In this document: in pieces, positions 1-5,107 of the stretch | How positions within the stretch are numbered: the stretch's first letter is position 1 | How the letters are laid out: each line of letters opens with the position of its first letter | DNA from: Xanthobacteraceae bacterium | Lineage (GTDB): Bacteria > Pseudomonadota > Alphaproteobacteria > Rhizobiales > Xanthobacteraceae | Length of the DNA: 5,107 nucleotides | Direction of reading: 5' to 3' | Assembly: GCA_030039655.1 (NCBI GenBank) | Contig: JASHVC010000129.1 | Coordinates: 1-5,107, forward strand | Made by a program: the position numbers and the translations under genes | Notes under the pieces: generated by a model | Databases searched by the model: none | What the model saw: the letters and a program-made list of their open reading frames with translations, nothing else | Told to the model about the DNA's origin: nothing

Positions 1-351
1 TACCAAGCCGCAAAGGACGCGGGAAGCCTTGGCGGCAAGACCTGGAATGAGTTCCGCAAAGCTGAGTGCGGCGGCGAGGCAGCTGAAGGACCAGCACAAG
101 CTACGCCGCCAGCTTCGTCTACAGCCTCTGCACCTCCACCGAGTGCTCCGCCACCGGTCGCCAGCGGCCCGGTGAGATTCCCATCCGCCGTCTCTCCCAA
201 ATATTCCAAAGACTCGGCGGGTAAGGCGCGCATGGAAACTTGCCTCGATCAATACAAAGAGAATAAGGCCAATAATGGCAACGGCGGGCTCAAGTGGATC
301 CAAAAGGGCGGCGGCTATTACAGCGAATGCAACAAGCGCCTGAAGGGGTAA
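1..351 (+). CDS. 3' end of a small Cys-containing hypothetical protein with two related motifs
   Basis: The frame is open from the first base to a TAA at 349-351 and gives 116 residues; the start lies outside the window. Residues 1-23 and 81-110 share a pattern: Tyr, Lys four residues on, Gly-Gly after six, Trp after three, then a closing Cys (Y1-K5-GG11/12-W15-C23 and Y85-K89-GG95/96-W99-C110). The second copy also opens with C81. A Pro/Ala/Ser-rich linker (about residues 27-57) joins them. Cys pairs joined by a low-complexity linker suggest an exported protein with disulfides, but any signal peptide would be outside the window. It resembles short uncharacterised proteins common in Bradyrhizobium-type genomes (recalled, not searched). 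No enzymatic function can be assigned. It is convergent with the tRNA gene and unrelated to the catabolic genes further on. Confidence 0.8.
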   Translation, partial: YQAAKDAGSLGGKTWNEFRKAECGGEAAEGPAQATPPASSTASAPPPSAPPPVASGPVRFPSAVSPKYSKDSAGKARMETCLDQYKENKANNGNGGLKWIQKGGGYYSECNKRLKG

Positions 352-399
352 GACCTCAATTGAGCGTCTGAGTCTTAATTCAGCGCGCTTCGATATGAC

Positions 400-423
400 G
401 GGGCGCCGCGACAGCGGCGCCCC
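400..423 (+). terminator. Perfect GC hairpin, candidate terminator
   Basis: Bases 400-409 and 414-423 form a perfect 10-bp GC stem around a GACA loop, 48 bases after the stop of the upstream plus-strand gene. No T-run follows on either strand, so it is not a textbook intrinsic terminator. It lies between two convergent transcripts (the gene ending at 351 and the minus-strand tRNA), where a bidirectional terminator is expected. A second, weaker plus-strand hairpin (ATACG 433-437 with CGTAT 455-459) is followed by five T at 463-467 and could finish the job. Confidence 0.45.
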
Positions 424-529
424 TAATCATTAATACGATGCCGCTGGCGGGAACCGTATCGATTTTTCTGATCTGGAAGCTTCAAGTTTCCTGCCCGCGC
501 CGGTGCGCGTTCCGCAGCAGCAACAAAAA

Positions 530-604
530 TGGTGGGCGGTACAGGATTTGAACCTGTGACCCCTTCCATGTCAAGGAAGTGCTCTCCCACTGAGCTAACC
601 GCCC
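530..604 (-). tRNA. tRNA-Val (anticodon GAC), CCA encoded
   Basis: The reverse complement folds into a full cloverleaf of 75 bases: 7-bp acceptor stem (GGGCGGT with ACCGCCC), 4-bp D stem (GCTC/GAGC), 5-bp anticodon stem (CTTCC/GGAAG) with loop TTGACAT, 5-base variable region, 5-bp T stem (ACAGG/CCTGT) with loop TTCAAAT, discriminator A and genomic CCA at 530-532. The anticodon GAC (window 570-572) reads the valine codon GUC, one of the favoured Val codons in GC-rich genomes. All stems are perfectly paired, so the gene is probably functional. It lies 57 bases beyond the stop of the SDR gene on the same strand, but a promoter between them suggests independent transcription. Confidence 0.97.
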
Positions 605-618
605 GAACGCAAGCCTGC

Positions 619-648
619 ATGTAGCGTCGCGCGGCCCGCCGGGTCAAG
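619..648 (-). promoter_or_regulatory. Promoter of the tRNA-Val gene
   Basis: On the minus strand CTTGAC (648-643) is followed after 18 bases by CTACAT (624-619). This fits the rhizobial housekeeping sigma consensus CTTGAC-N17-CTATAT, with 11 of 12 bases matched and a spacer one base longer. Initiation would fall near 612, about 8 bases before the mature tRNA 5' end at 604, a typical short tRNA leader. The site lies entirely between the SDR stop codon and the tRNA. Confidence 0.6.
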
Positions 649-661
649 ACCGCGCAACTGC

Positions 662-1414
662 TCAATAGACCGCCCGGCCGCCCGAAATGTCGAATACGGC
701 GCCGGTTGAGAACGAGCATTCCTCCGAGGCAAGCCAGGCCACCATGGCGGCAATTTCATCGATCGCCACGAAGCGGTTCATAGGGATTTTCGACAGCATG
801 TAATCGATGTGTTGCTGCGTCATCTGCGCGAACATTTCGGTCTTGGCCGCGGCCGGCGTGATGCAGTTCACCAGCACGCCTTTGGTTGCCAATTCCTTAG
901 CCAGGGATTTGGTCAGCGCGATCAGGCCCGCCTTCGACGCAGAATAATGCGAGGCATTGGGATTGCCCTCCTTGCCGGCGATCGAGGCGATGTTGATGAT
1001 TCGGCCGTAACCGGCGGCCATCATGTGCGGCACTACCGCCCGGCAGGTGAGATACGGGCCAATCAGATTGACATCGATGACCTGGCACCAGACGTCGGGC
1101 GCTAGCTCCCACAGCGGCGCGTTGCCGCCCGTGATGCCGGCATTGTTGACCAAAATGTCGATCTTGCCGAAGGCGCGCATGTGGGCGTCTGTTGCCTTAC
1201 CGACGGAGGTGTCATCGGTGACGTCGACCGTCTCGACCGAAACGGGTCCGCCTTGCTGCAGAGTTTGCGCGGCATCCCGCGCCGCCGGCACGTCCAGATC
1301 CCACAACGCGACCTTGGCGCCGGACTTCAACATCCTTTGCGCGATGGCAAAGCCTATGCCCCTGGCCCCTCCGGTCACGACGGCGGTACGGCCTTTCAGA
1401 TCGATGGCGTTCAT
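662..1414 (-). CDS. SDR family NAD(P)-dependent oxidoreductase
   Basis: This is a classical short-chain dehydrogenase/reductase of about 250 residues, the usual family length. Numbered from the ATG at 1414, it shows the dinucleotide-binding TGGARGIG (14-21), an acidic residue after the second strand (D39 in WDLD, which favours NAD(H) over NADP(H)), NNAG (90-93) and the catalytic tetrad N116, S144, Y157, K161 (YSASK). After the sixth strand it has TPAAAKT instead of the common PG motif. A GTG at 1423 is in frame, but GGTGAG (1428-1423) lies 8 bases before the ATG and overlaps the GTG, so ATG is preferred. It is the last gene of the minus-strand set, 93 bases after BKACE. The likely role, by inference, is oxidation of a hydroxy acid to the keto acid used by BKACE. 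Names such as FabG would be over-reading: nothing here points to fatty acid synthesis. Confidence 0.92.
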   Translation of the reverse strand: MNAIDLKGRTAVVTGGARGIGFAIAQRMLKSGAKVALWDLDVPAARDAAQTLQQGGPVSVETVDVTDDTSVGKATDAHMRAFGKIDILVNNAGITGGNAPLWELAPDVWCQVIDVNLIGPYLTCRAVVPHMMAAGYGRIINIASIAGKEGNPNASHYSASKAGLIALTKSLAKELATKGVLVNCITPAAAKTEMFAQMTQQHIDYMLSKIPMNRFVAIDEIAAMVAWLASEECSFSTGAVFDISGGRAVY

Positions 1415-1430
1415 ATCAGTCACTCACCAC

Positions 1431-1503
1431 GTAGCCCGGATGCAGCGCAGCGCAATCCGGGGAACTGCCGCCCCTGGATTACGCTTCGCTTCATCCAGGT
1501 TAC
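1431..1503. repeat. REP-like imperfect palindrome between BKACE and SDR genes
   Basis: The left arm (1431-1462) begins GTAGCCCGGATG and the right arm (1471-1503) ends CATCCAGGTTAC. Reverse-complementing the right arm matches 27 of 32 left-arm positions with one extra base, around an 8-base loop. Some mismatches become G-U pairs in RNA. The form matches a repeat family I recall as scattered between genes in Bradyrhizobium and Rhodopseudomonas, with GTAGCCCGGATG ends and GCGCAGCG cores. One edge is 4 bases from the BKACE stop codon and the other 16 bases before the preferred SDR start. As RNA it would form a long hairpin in the intercistronic leader, which could stabilise the upstream message or lower SDR expression. 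Confidence 0.75.
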
Positions 1504-1507
1504 AGAC

Positions 1508-2437
1508 TTAAAACTTCACGCGGTCGGCGCCCTTGAGGCCGAGCATCTGCCGCGCCTCGGCGGGCGTGGCGATCTCGAAACCGAGATCCTCGATGATGCG
1601 CCGGATTTTCGCCACCTGCTCGGCGTTGCTCTTGGCGAGTTTGCCCGGCCCGATATAGAGCGAGTCTTCGAGACCGACGCGCACGTTGCCGCCGATCATC
1701 GCCGCGGCGGTGCAGAAATTCATCTGATGACGGCCACCGGCAAGCACCGACCACAGATAGTCCTTGCCGAACAGCCGGTCCGCCGTGCGCTTCATGAAGT
1801 GGAGATTGTCGAGATCAGGGCCGATGCCGCCCAAAATGCCGAAGATGAGCTGGAGGAAAATCGGCGGCTTGAACATGCCTTGATCGACCAGGTGCGCGAG
1901 ATTGTAGAGATGGCCGGTGTCGTAGCATTCGTGCTCGAACTTCACGCCATGGCCGAGGCCGAGGGTCTCGTAGACCTTCTTGATGTCGCGGAATGTGTTG
2001 GGAAAGATGTAAGCATCGGAATTAAGCAGATAACTCTCCTCCCAATCGTACTTCCAGGTCTTGTAACGGCGCGCCATCGGATAGAGCGCAAAATTCATCG
2101 AGCCCATGTTCATCGAGCACATTTCCGGCGACAACGTGTTGGCGGCCGAGATGCGCTGCTCGACCGTCATGGTCACGGCGCCGCCCGTGGTGATGTTCAC
2201 CACCGCGTCGGTCGCCTGTTTGATGCGCGGCAGAAACTGCATGAAGACGTTGGCGTCGGGCGTGGGCCGGCCGTCCTTCGGGTCGCGCGCGTGCAGGTGC
2301 AGGATGGCGGCACCCGCCTTGGCGGCATCGATTGCCTGCGTGGCGATCTGATCGGGCGTAATCGGCAGCGCGTCCGACATGGTCGGCGTGTGGATCGAGC
2401 CGGTGATCGCGCAGCTGATGATGATCTTGTTCGCCAT
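1508..2437 (-). CDS. Beta-keto acid cleavage enzyme (BKACE / DUF849)
   Basis: The 309-residue protein belongs to the family of 3-keto-5-aminohexanoate cleavage enzyme (Kce), a Zn-dependent TIM-barrel enzyme that converts a beta-keto acid plus acetyl-CoA to acetoacetate and a new acyl-CoA. The metal ligands are visible as HLH (H47, H49) and E257 in VRVGLED, which also supplies R253 and D258, equivalents of Kce R226 and D231. The substrate loops NITTGG (81-86) and SMNMGSMNF (108-116) are present. Kce E14, which binds the substrate amino group, aligns with I15 (GSIHT), so an amino-keto acid is unlikely. Compared with Kce (about 275 residues), extra sequence lies near residues 117-165. The start is ATG at 2437 with a GAGGGAG ribosome-binding site (2454-2448). 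It sits 69 bases after the molybdenum hydroxylase gene and before the SDR, consistent with one operon. The substrate is unknown. Confidence 0.93.
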   Translation of the reverse strand: MANKIIISCAITGSIHTPTMSDALPITPDQIATQAIDAAKAGAAILHLHARDPKDGRPTPDANVFMQFLPRIKQATDAVVNITTGGAVTMTVEQRISAANTLSPEMCSMNMGSMNFALYPMARRYKTWKYDWEESYLLNSDAYIFPNTFRDIKKVYETLGLGHGVKFEHECYDTGHLYNLAHLVDQGMFKPPIFLQLIFGILGGIGPDLDNLHFMKRTADRLFGKDYLWSVLAGGRHQMNFCTAAAMIGGNVRVGLEDSLYIGPGKLAKSNAEQVAKIRRIIEDLGFEIATPAEARQMLGLKGADRVKF

Positions 2438-2446
2438 GGTCCGTTT

Positions 2447-2454
2447 TCTCCCTC
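2447..2454 (-). promoter_or_regulatory. Ribosome-binding site of the BKACE gene
   Basis: GAGGGAGA on the minus strand lies 9 bases before the ATG at 2437. It is the best Shine-Dalgarno match among the genes of this window and fixes the BKACE start. The remaining 52 bases back to the upstream stop show no clear promoter, which supports co-transcription. Confidence 0.6.
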
Positions 2455-2506
2455 AAATTTTTTGCCTGCACGCCGGCGACTACAGTCATTCGCCGCACTG
2501 GCTTCG

Positions 2507-4903
2507 TCAAGGATGAGCGGCCGTGCGCGCTTTTGCTTCCTGGATCGCCCGCCACACCGTATGGGGCGTCGCCGGCATAGGCAGGTCGCGCACGCCGAGC
2601 TCGGACAGCGCGTCGAGGATCGCGCTCATCATGACAGCAGGTGCGGCCGTGGTGCCGCCCTCACCGCCGGCCTTGATGCCCAGCGGGTTGGTGGGCGAGA
2701 GCACCTCGGCGATTTCGGTCCGAAATGACGGAAGCACATCGGCGCGCGGCATGCCGTAGTCCATGAACGATCCGGTGAGCGGTTGCCCGGAATCCGGATC
2801 GAGGTAGACCTGCTCCCACATCGCTTGACCGACGCCCTGCGCGATGGCGCCGTGGGTCTGGCCGTGTACGATCAACGGATTGATGCAGCGCCCGACATCG
2901 TCGATGCAGGCGTAGCGGGTGATCTCGATCGCACCGGTGTCGGGGTCGATCTCGACCTCGCAGATCGCCGTGCCGTTGGGAAACACCGGCTCGTGCATTT
3001 CGTTGTCGGTGACCACCGCGACGCCGTCCTTGAGCGCCTCCGGCAACTTGTGACGCGCCGCCTCGCTCGCGAGTTCGAGAAAATCGAAGGTCAGATTGGT
3101 GTCACGGGAAGAGAAGCGGCCGTCGTCGAAGGATACGGTACTGGGCGCCACGCCCATGACAACGGCGGCGATCTCCTTCCCCTTGGCGATAAGGTCAGCG
3201 GCGGCTTTGGAGAACACCGTCGCGGCATGACGCATCGAGCGGCCCGAATGCGAGCCGCCACCGACTTTCACCACCGCGGTGTCGCCGTAGATGATGTTGA
3301 CCGACTCGTCGGGCACATGAAGCAAATCGGCAACCACCTGGGAGAAGCTGGTCTCGTGGCCCTGCCCGTTCGATTGGGTGCCGATCACGGCATCGACACG
3401 GGCTGGTCCGGACGAATCTTGCGGGCGCACCGTGATGCGCGCCTGCTCCTTCGGCGCCCCGATCGAGGACTCGACGTAATTGGCGAGACCACGTCCAAGC
3501 AGCTTGCCGCGGCGTTTCGCTTCGCGTCGCCGCGCGGGAAATCCTTTCCAGTCGGCGATGTCCATCGCCCAGTCCATATTCTCTTCGTAGTGGCCGCTGT
3601 CGTAGAGCATGCCGACCGAATTGCGGTACGGCATCGCCTTCGGCCTCACCATATTCTTGCGGCGAAGCGCAAGGCGATCGACGCCGAGTTGCCGCGCCGC
3701 CTCGTCGACCAATTGCTCGATGGCGAACGTGACTTCCGGCCGGCCGGAGCTGCGATACGCATTGGTCGGCATCGTGTTGGTAAACACCGCGACCGATCGC
3801 AGGCTCGCGGCCGGAATAGCATACGAGCCGGAAATCAGGCCGGAGCCCTTGCTCAGCGGCGACAGCGACACGCAGCGCGCGCCCACATTGCTGATATTGG
3901 TGGCGCGCAGCCCGATGAATTTGTGCTTCTCATCGAGCGCGAGTTCGACATTTGTTACCAGATCGCGCCCCTGGTAATCGCTCAAAAAGGCTTCCGAGCG
4001 CATCGCGGTGAATTTCACCGGGCGGCCGAGCTTCTTCGCCGCCCAAAGCACAAGGCCGAACTCGACATAGGTGCGATTACGCGTGCCGAAATTGCCGCCG
4101 ACGTCGGCGGAGATGACGCGCAGCCGTTCCGGCGGCACGCCGACGACTTTGATCAGCTCGTTCTGCTGCCGTACCGCGCCGCCGGATCCGGCGTACAACA
4201 AATAACTGTCGGCGGCGGCGTCATACTGTGCGAGCGCGGAGCGCGGCTCCATCGGCACGCCGGTAACGCGGCCGATGTGGAATTTCTTCTTCACCACATG
4301 CGCCCCGCGGGCGAAGGCGCGATCGGTCGCTTCGCTGTCGCCGAAAAAGGTCTCGACCGTGATGTTGTTCGGCACCTGATCCCATAACACCGGTGCACCT
4401 GGCTGCATCGCATCTTCCGTATGCAGAACGAAGGGCAGCTCTTCGTACTGCACCTCCACGGCTTCAGCGGCATCCATGGCTTGCGCCTTGGTCTCGGCGA
4501 CAACCATGACCACGGCCTCGCCGACGTGCCGCACCTTATCCGCCGGCAGCAGCGCGTGCGGACCGGCGAACACCGCGGTGCCGCCTGGCCCGGTGAGCTT
4601 CATGTCGAATTTGGTCTTCGGCACCGGATCGTGGGGAACCGGGCCGATCTTGTCGGCGATGCAATCAGCGCCCGTGAACACGCCGAGTACCCCCGGCATT
4701 GCCTTGGCACGCTCGGAATCGATCGCGACAATACGCGCATGCGGATGTGGCGACCGCACCATCACCGCATAGGCCTGGCCGTCGAGATTGAAATCGTCGG
4801 TGAAGCGGCCCCTGCCCGTTATAAGGCGCTCGTCCTCCTTACGCGGCAGTGGCTTACCGATGAAGCGGTAGCCGGTTTGGTCCGCTTTTGTTTTCTCGTC
4901 CAT
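2507..4903 (-). CDS. Xanthine dehydrogenase/CoxL-family molybdopterin-binding subunit
   Basis: The 798-residue protein has the length and domain order of the large catalytic subunit of molybdenum hydroxylases. An N-terminal a/b hammerhead domain (about 15-160; PLPRKEDERLITGRG is typical) is followed by the molybdopterin-binding domains. Visible motifs are VGGNFGTR (268-275, usually VGGGFG.K), the active-site loop AYRSSGRPE (382-390), TQSNGQGHET (509-518), GGGSHSGRS (548-556) and the catalytic glutamate in KAGGEGGT (E748). The loop lacks the Cys of true CO dehydrogenase (AY.CSFR), so it is a form II-like hydroxylase of unknown substrate, probably an aldehyde or N-heterocycle. The ATG at 4903 has an in-frame TGA three codons upstream (4912-4910) and a weak GATGAG site (4914-4909). 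Such enzymes need FAD and 2Fe-2S subunits; neither is encoded next to it in the window. It is first in the minus-strand set. Confidence 0.93.
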   Translation of the reverse strand: MDEKTKADQTGYRFIGKPLPRKEDERLITGRGRFTDDFNLDGQAYAVMVRSPHPHARIVAIDSERAKAMPGVLGVFTGADCIADKIGPVPHDPVPKTKFDMKLTGPGGTAVFAGPHALLPADKVRHVGEAVVMVVAETKAQAMDAAEAVEVQYEELPFVLHTEDAMQPGAPVLWDQVPNNITVETFFGDSEATDRAFARGAHVVKKKFHIGRVTGVPMEPRSALAQYDAAADSYLLYAGSGGAVRQQNELIKVVGVPPERLRVISADVGGNFGTRNRTYVEFGLVLWAAKKLGRPVKFTAMRSEAFLSDYQGRDLVTNVELALDEKHKFIGLRATNISNVGARCVSLSPLSKGSGLISGSYAIPAASLRSVAVFTNTMPTNAYRSSGRPEVTFAIEQLVDEAARQLGVDRLALRRKNMVRPKAMPYRNSVGMLYDSGHYEENMDWAMDIADWKGFPARRREAKRRGKLLGRGLANYVESSIGAPKEQARITVRPQDSSGPARVDAVIGTQSNGQGHETSFSQVVADLLHVPDESVNIIYGDTAVVKVGGGSHSGRSMRHAATVFSKAAADLIAKGKEIAAVVMGVAPSTVSFDDGRFSSRDTNLTFDFLELASEAARHKLPEALKDGVAVVTDNEMHEPVFPNGTAICEVEIDPDTGAIEITRYACIDDVGRCINPLIVHGQTHGAIAQGVGQAMWEQVYLDPDSGQPLTGSFMDYGMPRADVLPSFRTEIAEVLSPTNPLGIKAGGEGGTTAAPAVMMSAILDALSELGVRDLPMPATPHTVWRAIQEAKARTAAHP

Positions 4904-4995
4904 TGGGTCTCATCGGATGCAGCTGGCCGGGCCGGCAACTTACTACATCGACACCGGGCGTGCTAAAAGCCCCGCAGGGCGGGCGGGCGTCAGCT
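4904..4995. promoter_or_regulatory. Divergent intergenic region, probable control region for both transcripts
   Basis: These 92 bases separate the two divergent starts and should hold promoters for both. On the plus strand CTTACT (4939-4944) and CTAAAA (4963-4968) are spaced by 18 bases, a weak match to the same pattern seen at the tRNA promoter, and would start transcription about 20 bases before the ATG at 4996. No convincing promoter is seen for the minus-strand genes. A short inverted repeat, GCCGG-G-CCGGC (4926-4936), could be an operator or chance in this GC-rich DNA. Confidence 0.35.
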
Positions 4996-5107
4996 ATGGC
5001 ATTTGAATTCGGTGTCTTTCTGGAATTTCCGCGCTACCCAGCACAATCCGACGCCGACGCATTCGTTCAATCCTTCGCTCAGGCCGAGGCCGCCGAACGC
5101 TTCGGCC
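4996..5107 (+). CDS. 5' end of a luciferase-like (LLM class) flavin-dependent oxidoreductase
   Basis: Only 37 codons are inside the window. The N-terminus MAFEFGVFLEFPR followed by an acidic, Ala-rich helix ending AEAAERFG matches the usual opening of bacterial luciferase-like monooxygenases: a first barrel strand with FGVF, then a helix of the form F..A...AE..GF. These enzymes use FMNH2 from a partner reductase, or F420, to oxidise organic substrates, often in degradation pathways. The ATG at 4996 has no good Shine-Dalgarno site, only a G-rich stretch (4978-4989). An in-frame GTG at 4960 would add 12 residues that do not look like family sequence. The gene is divergent from the molybdenum hydroxylase, so it may share its regulation. 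The family call rests on a short stretch. Confidence 0.7.
   Translation, partial: MAFEFGVFLEFPRYPAQSDADAFVQSFAQAEAAERFG

Noticed and set aside
530..604. tRNA-Val as an integration site for a genomic island
   Set aside because: No integrase gene and no direct repeat of the tRNA 3' end were seen in the window.
629..655. Hairpin GCGCGG/CCGCGC as a terminator of the SDR transcript
   Set aside because: It has only six pairs with a 15-base loop, no T-run follows, and it overlaps the -35 box of the tRNA promoter.
423..719. 98-codon minus-strand open frame
   Set aside because: It runs through the tRNA-Val gene, and its middle section (SSVGEHFLDMEG) is simply translated tRNA. It also overlaps the end of the SDR gene.
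1421..1423. GTG start of the SDR gene, three codons upstream
   Set aside because: It is possible, but its only Shine-Dalgarno-like bases touch the codon itself, while the ATG at 1414 has GGTGAG at a normal distance.
1181..2728. 515-codon plus-strand open frame opposite BKACE
   Set aside because: It is antisense to genes with clear motifs, has a His/Arg/Asp-rich composition typical of a GC-rich shadow frame, and crosses gene boundaries and the repeat.
2783..4387. 534-codon plus-strand open frame opposite the molybdenum hydroxylase
   Set aside because: It lies fully antisense to a well-supported gene and has shadow-like composition with no recognisable domain.
2507..4903. Annotation as aerobic CO dehydrogenase (coxL)
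   Set aside because: The Cys-containing loop AY.CSFR is absent (AYRSSGR instead), so CO oxidation is not supported.
4421..4966. 181-codon plus-strand open frame
   Set aside because: It is antisense to the 5' part of the molybdenum hydroxylase gene and runs through the divergent intergenic region; no motif supports it.

Overview
The window looks like chromosomal DNA of a GC-rich alphaproteobacterium, most likely order Hyphomicrobiales near Bradyrhizobium/Rhodopseudomonas. The grounds are the codon use, a tRNA promoter that fits the rhizobial CTTGAC/CTATAT pattern, a palindromic repeat of a type familiar from that group, and the families of the genes. The assignment is an inference from pattern recognition, not from a search.

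Layout. Positions 1-351 (+) hold the 3' end of a small Cys-containing protein that appears to carry two copies of one short domain. A perfect 10-bp GC hairpin (400-423) follows. A complete tRNA-Val(GAC) gene lies on the minus strand (530-604) with its own promoter (619-648). From 662 to 4903 three minus-strand genes run head to tail. In order of transcription they are a molybdenum hydroxylase large subunit (CoxL/xanthine dehydrogenase family, 4903-2507), a beta-keto acid cleavage enzyme (BKACE, DUF849, 2437-1508) and a short-chain dehydrogenase/reductase (SDR, 1414-662). A REP-like imperfect palindrome (1431-1503) fills almost the whole gap between the last two. A 92-bp divergent intergenic region separates this set from the start of a plus-strand gene (4996 to the window edge) that looks like a luciferase-like flavin monooxygenase.

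How the genes may work together. BKACE enzymes condense a beta-keto acid with acetyl-CoA and release acetoacetate plus a new acyl-CoA. An SDR next to one is well placed to make the keto acid from a beta-hydroxy acid. The molybdenum hydroxylase and the flavin monooxygenase could carry out earlier oxidative steps. The set therefore reads as a catabolic module for an unidentified organic acid or heterocycle. The substrate cannot be named from sequence. Two points deserve attention: the molybdenum enzyme has no FAD or iron-sulfur subunit gene beside it in this window, and the BKACE seems to lack the acidic residue that binds the amino group in the lysine-fermentation enzyme Kce. No phage, insertion sequence, CRISPR array or defence system is visible.
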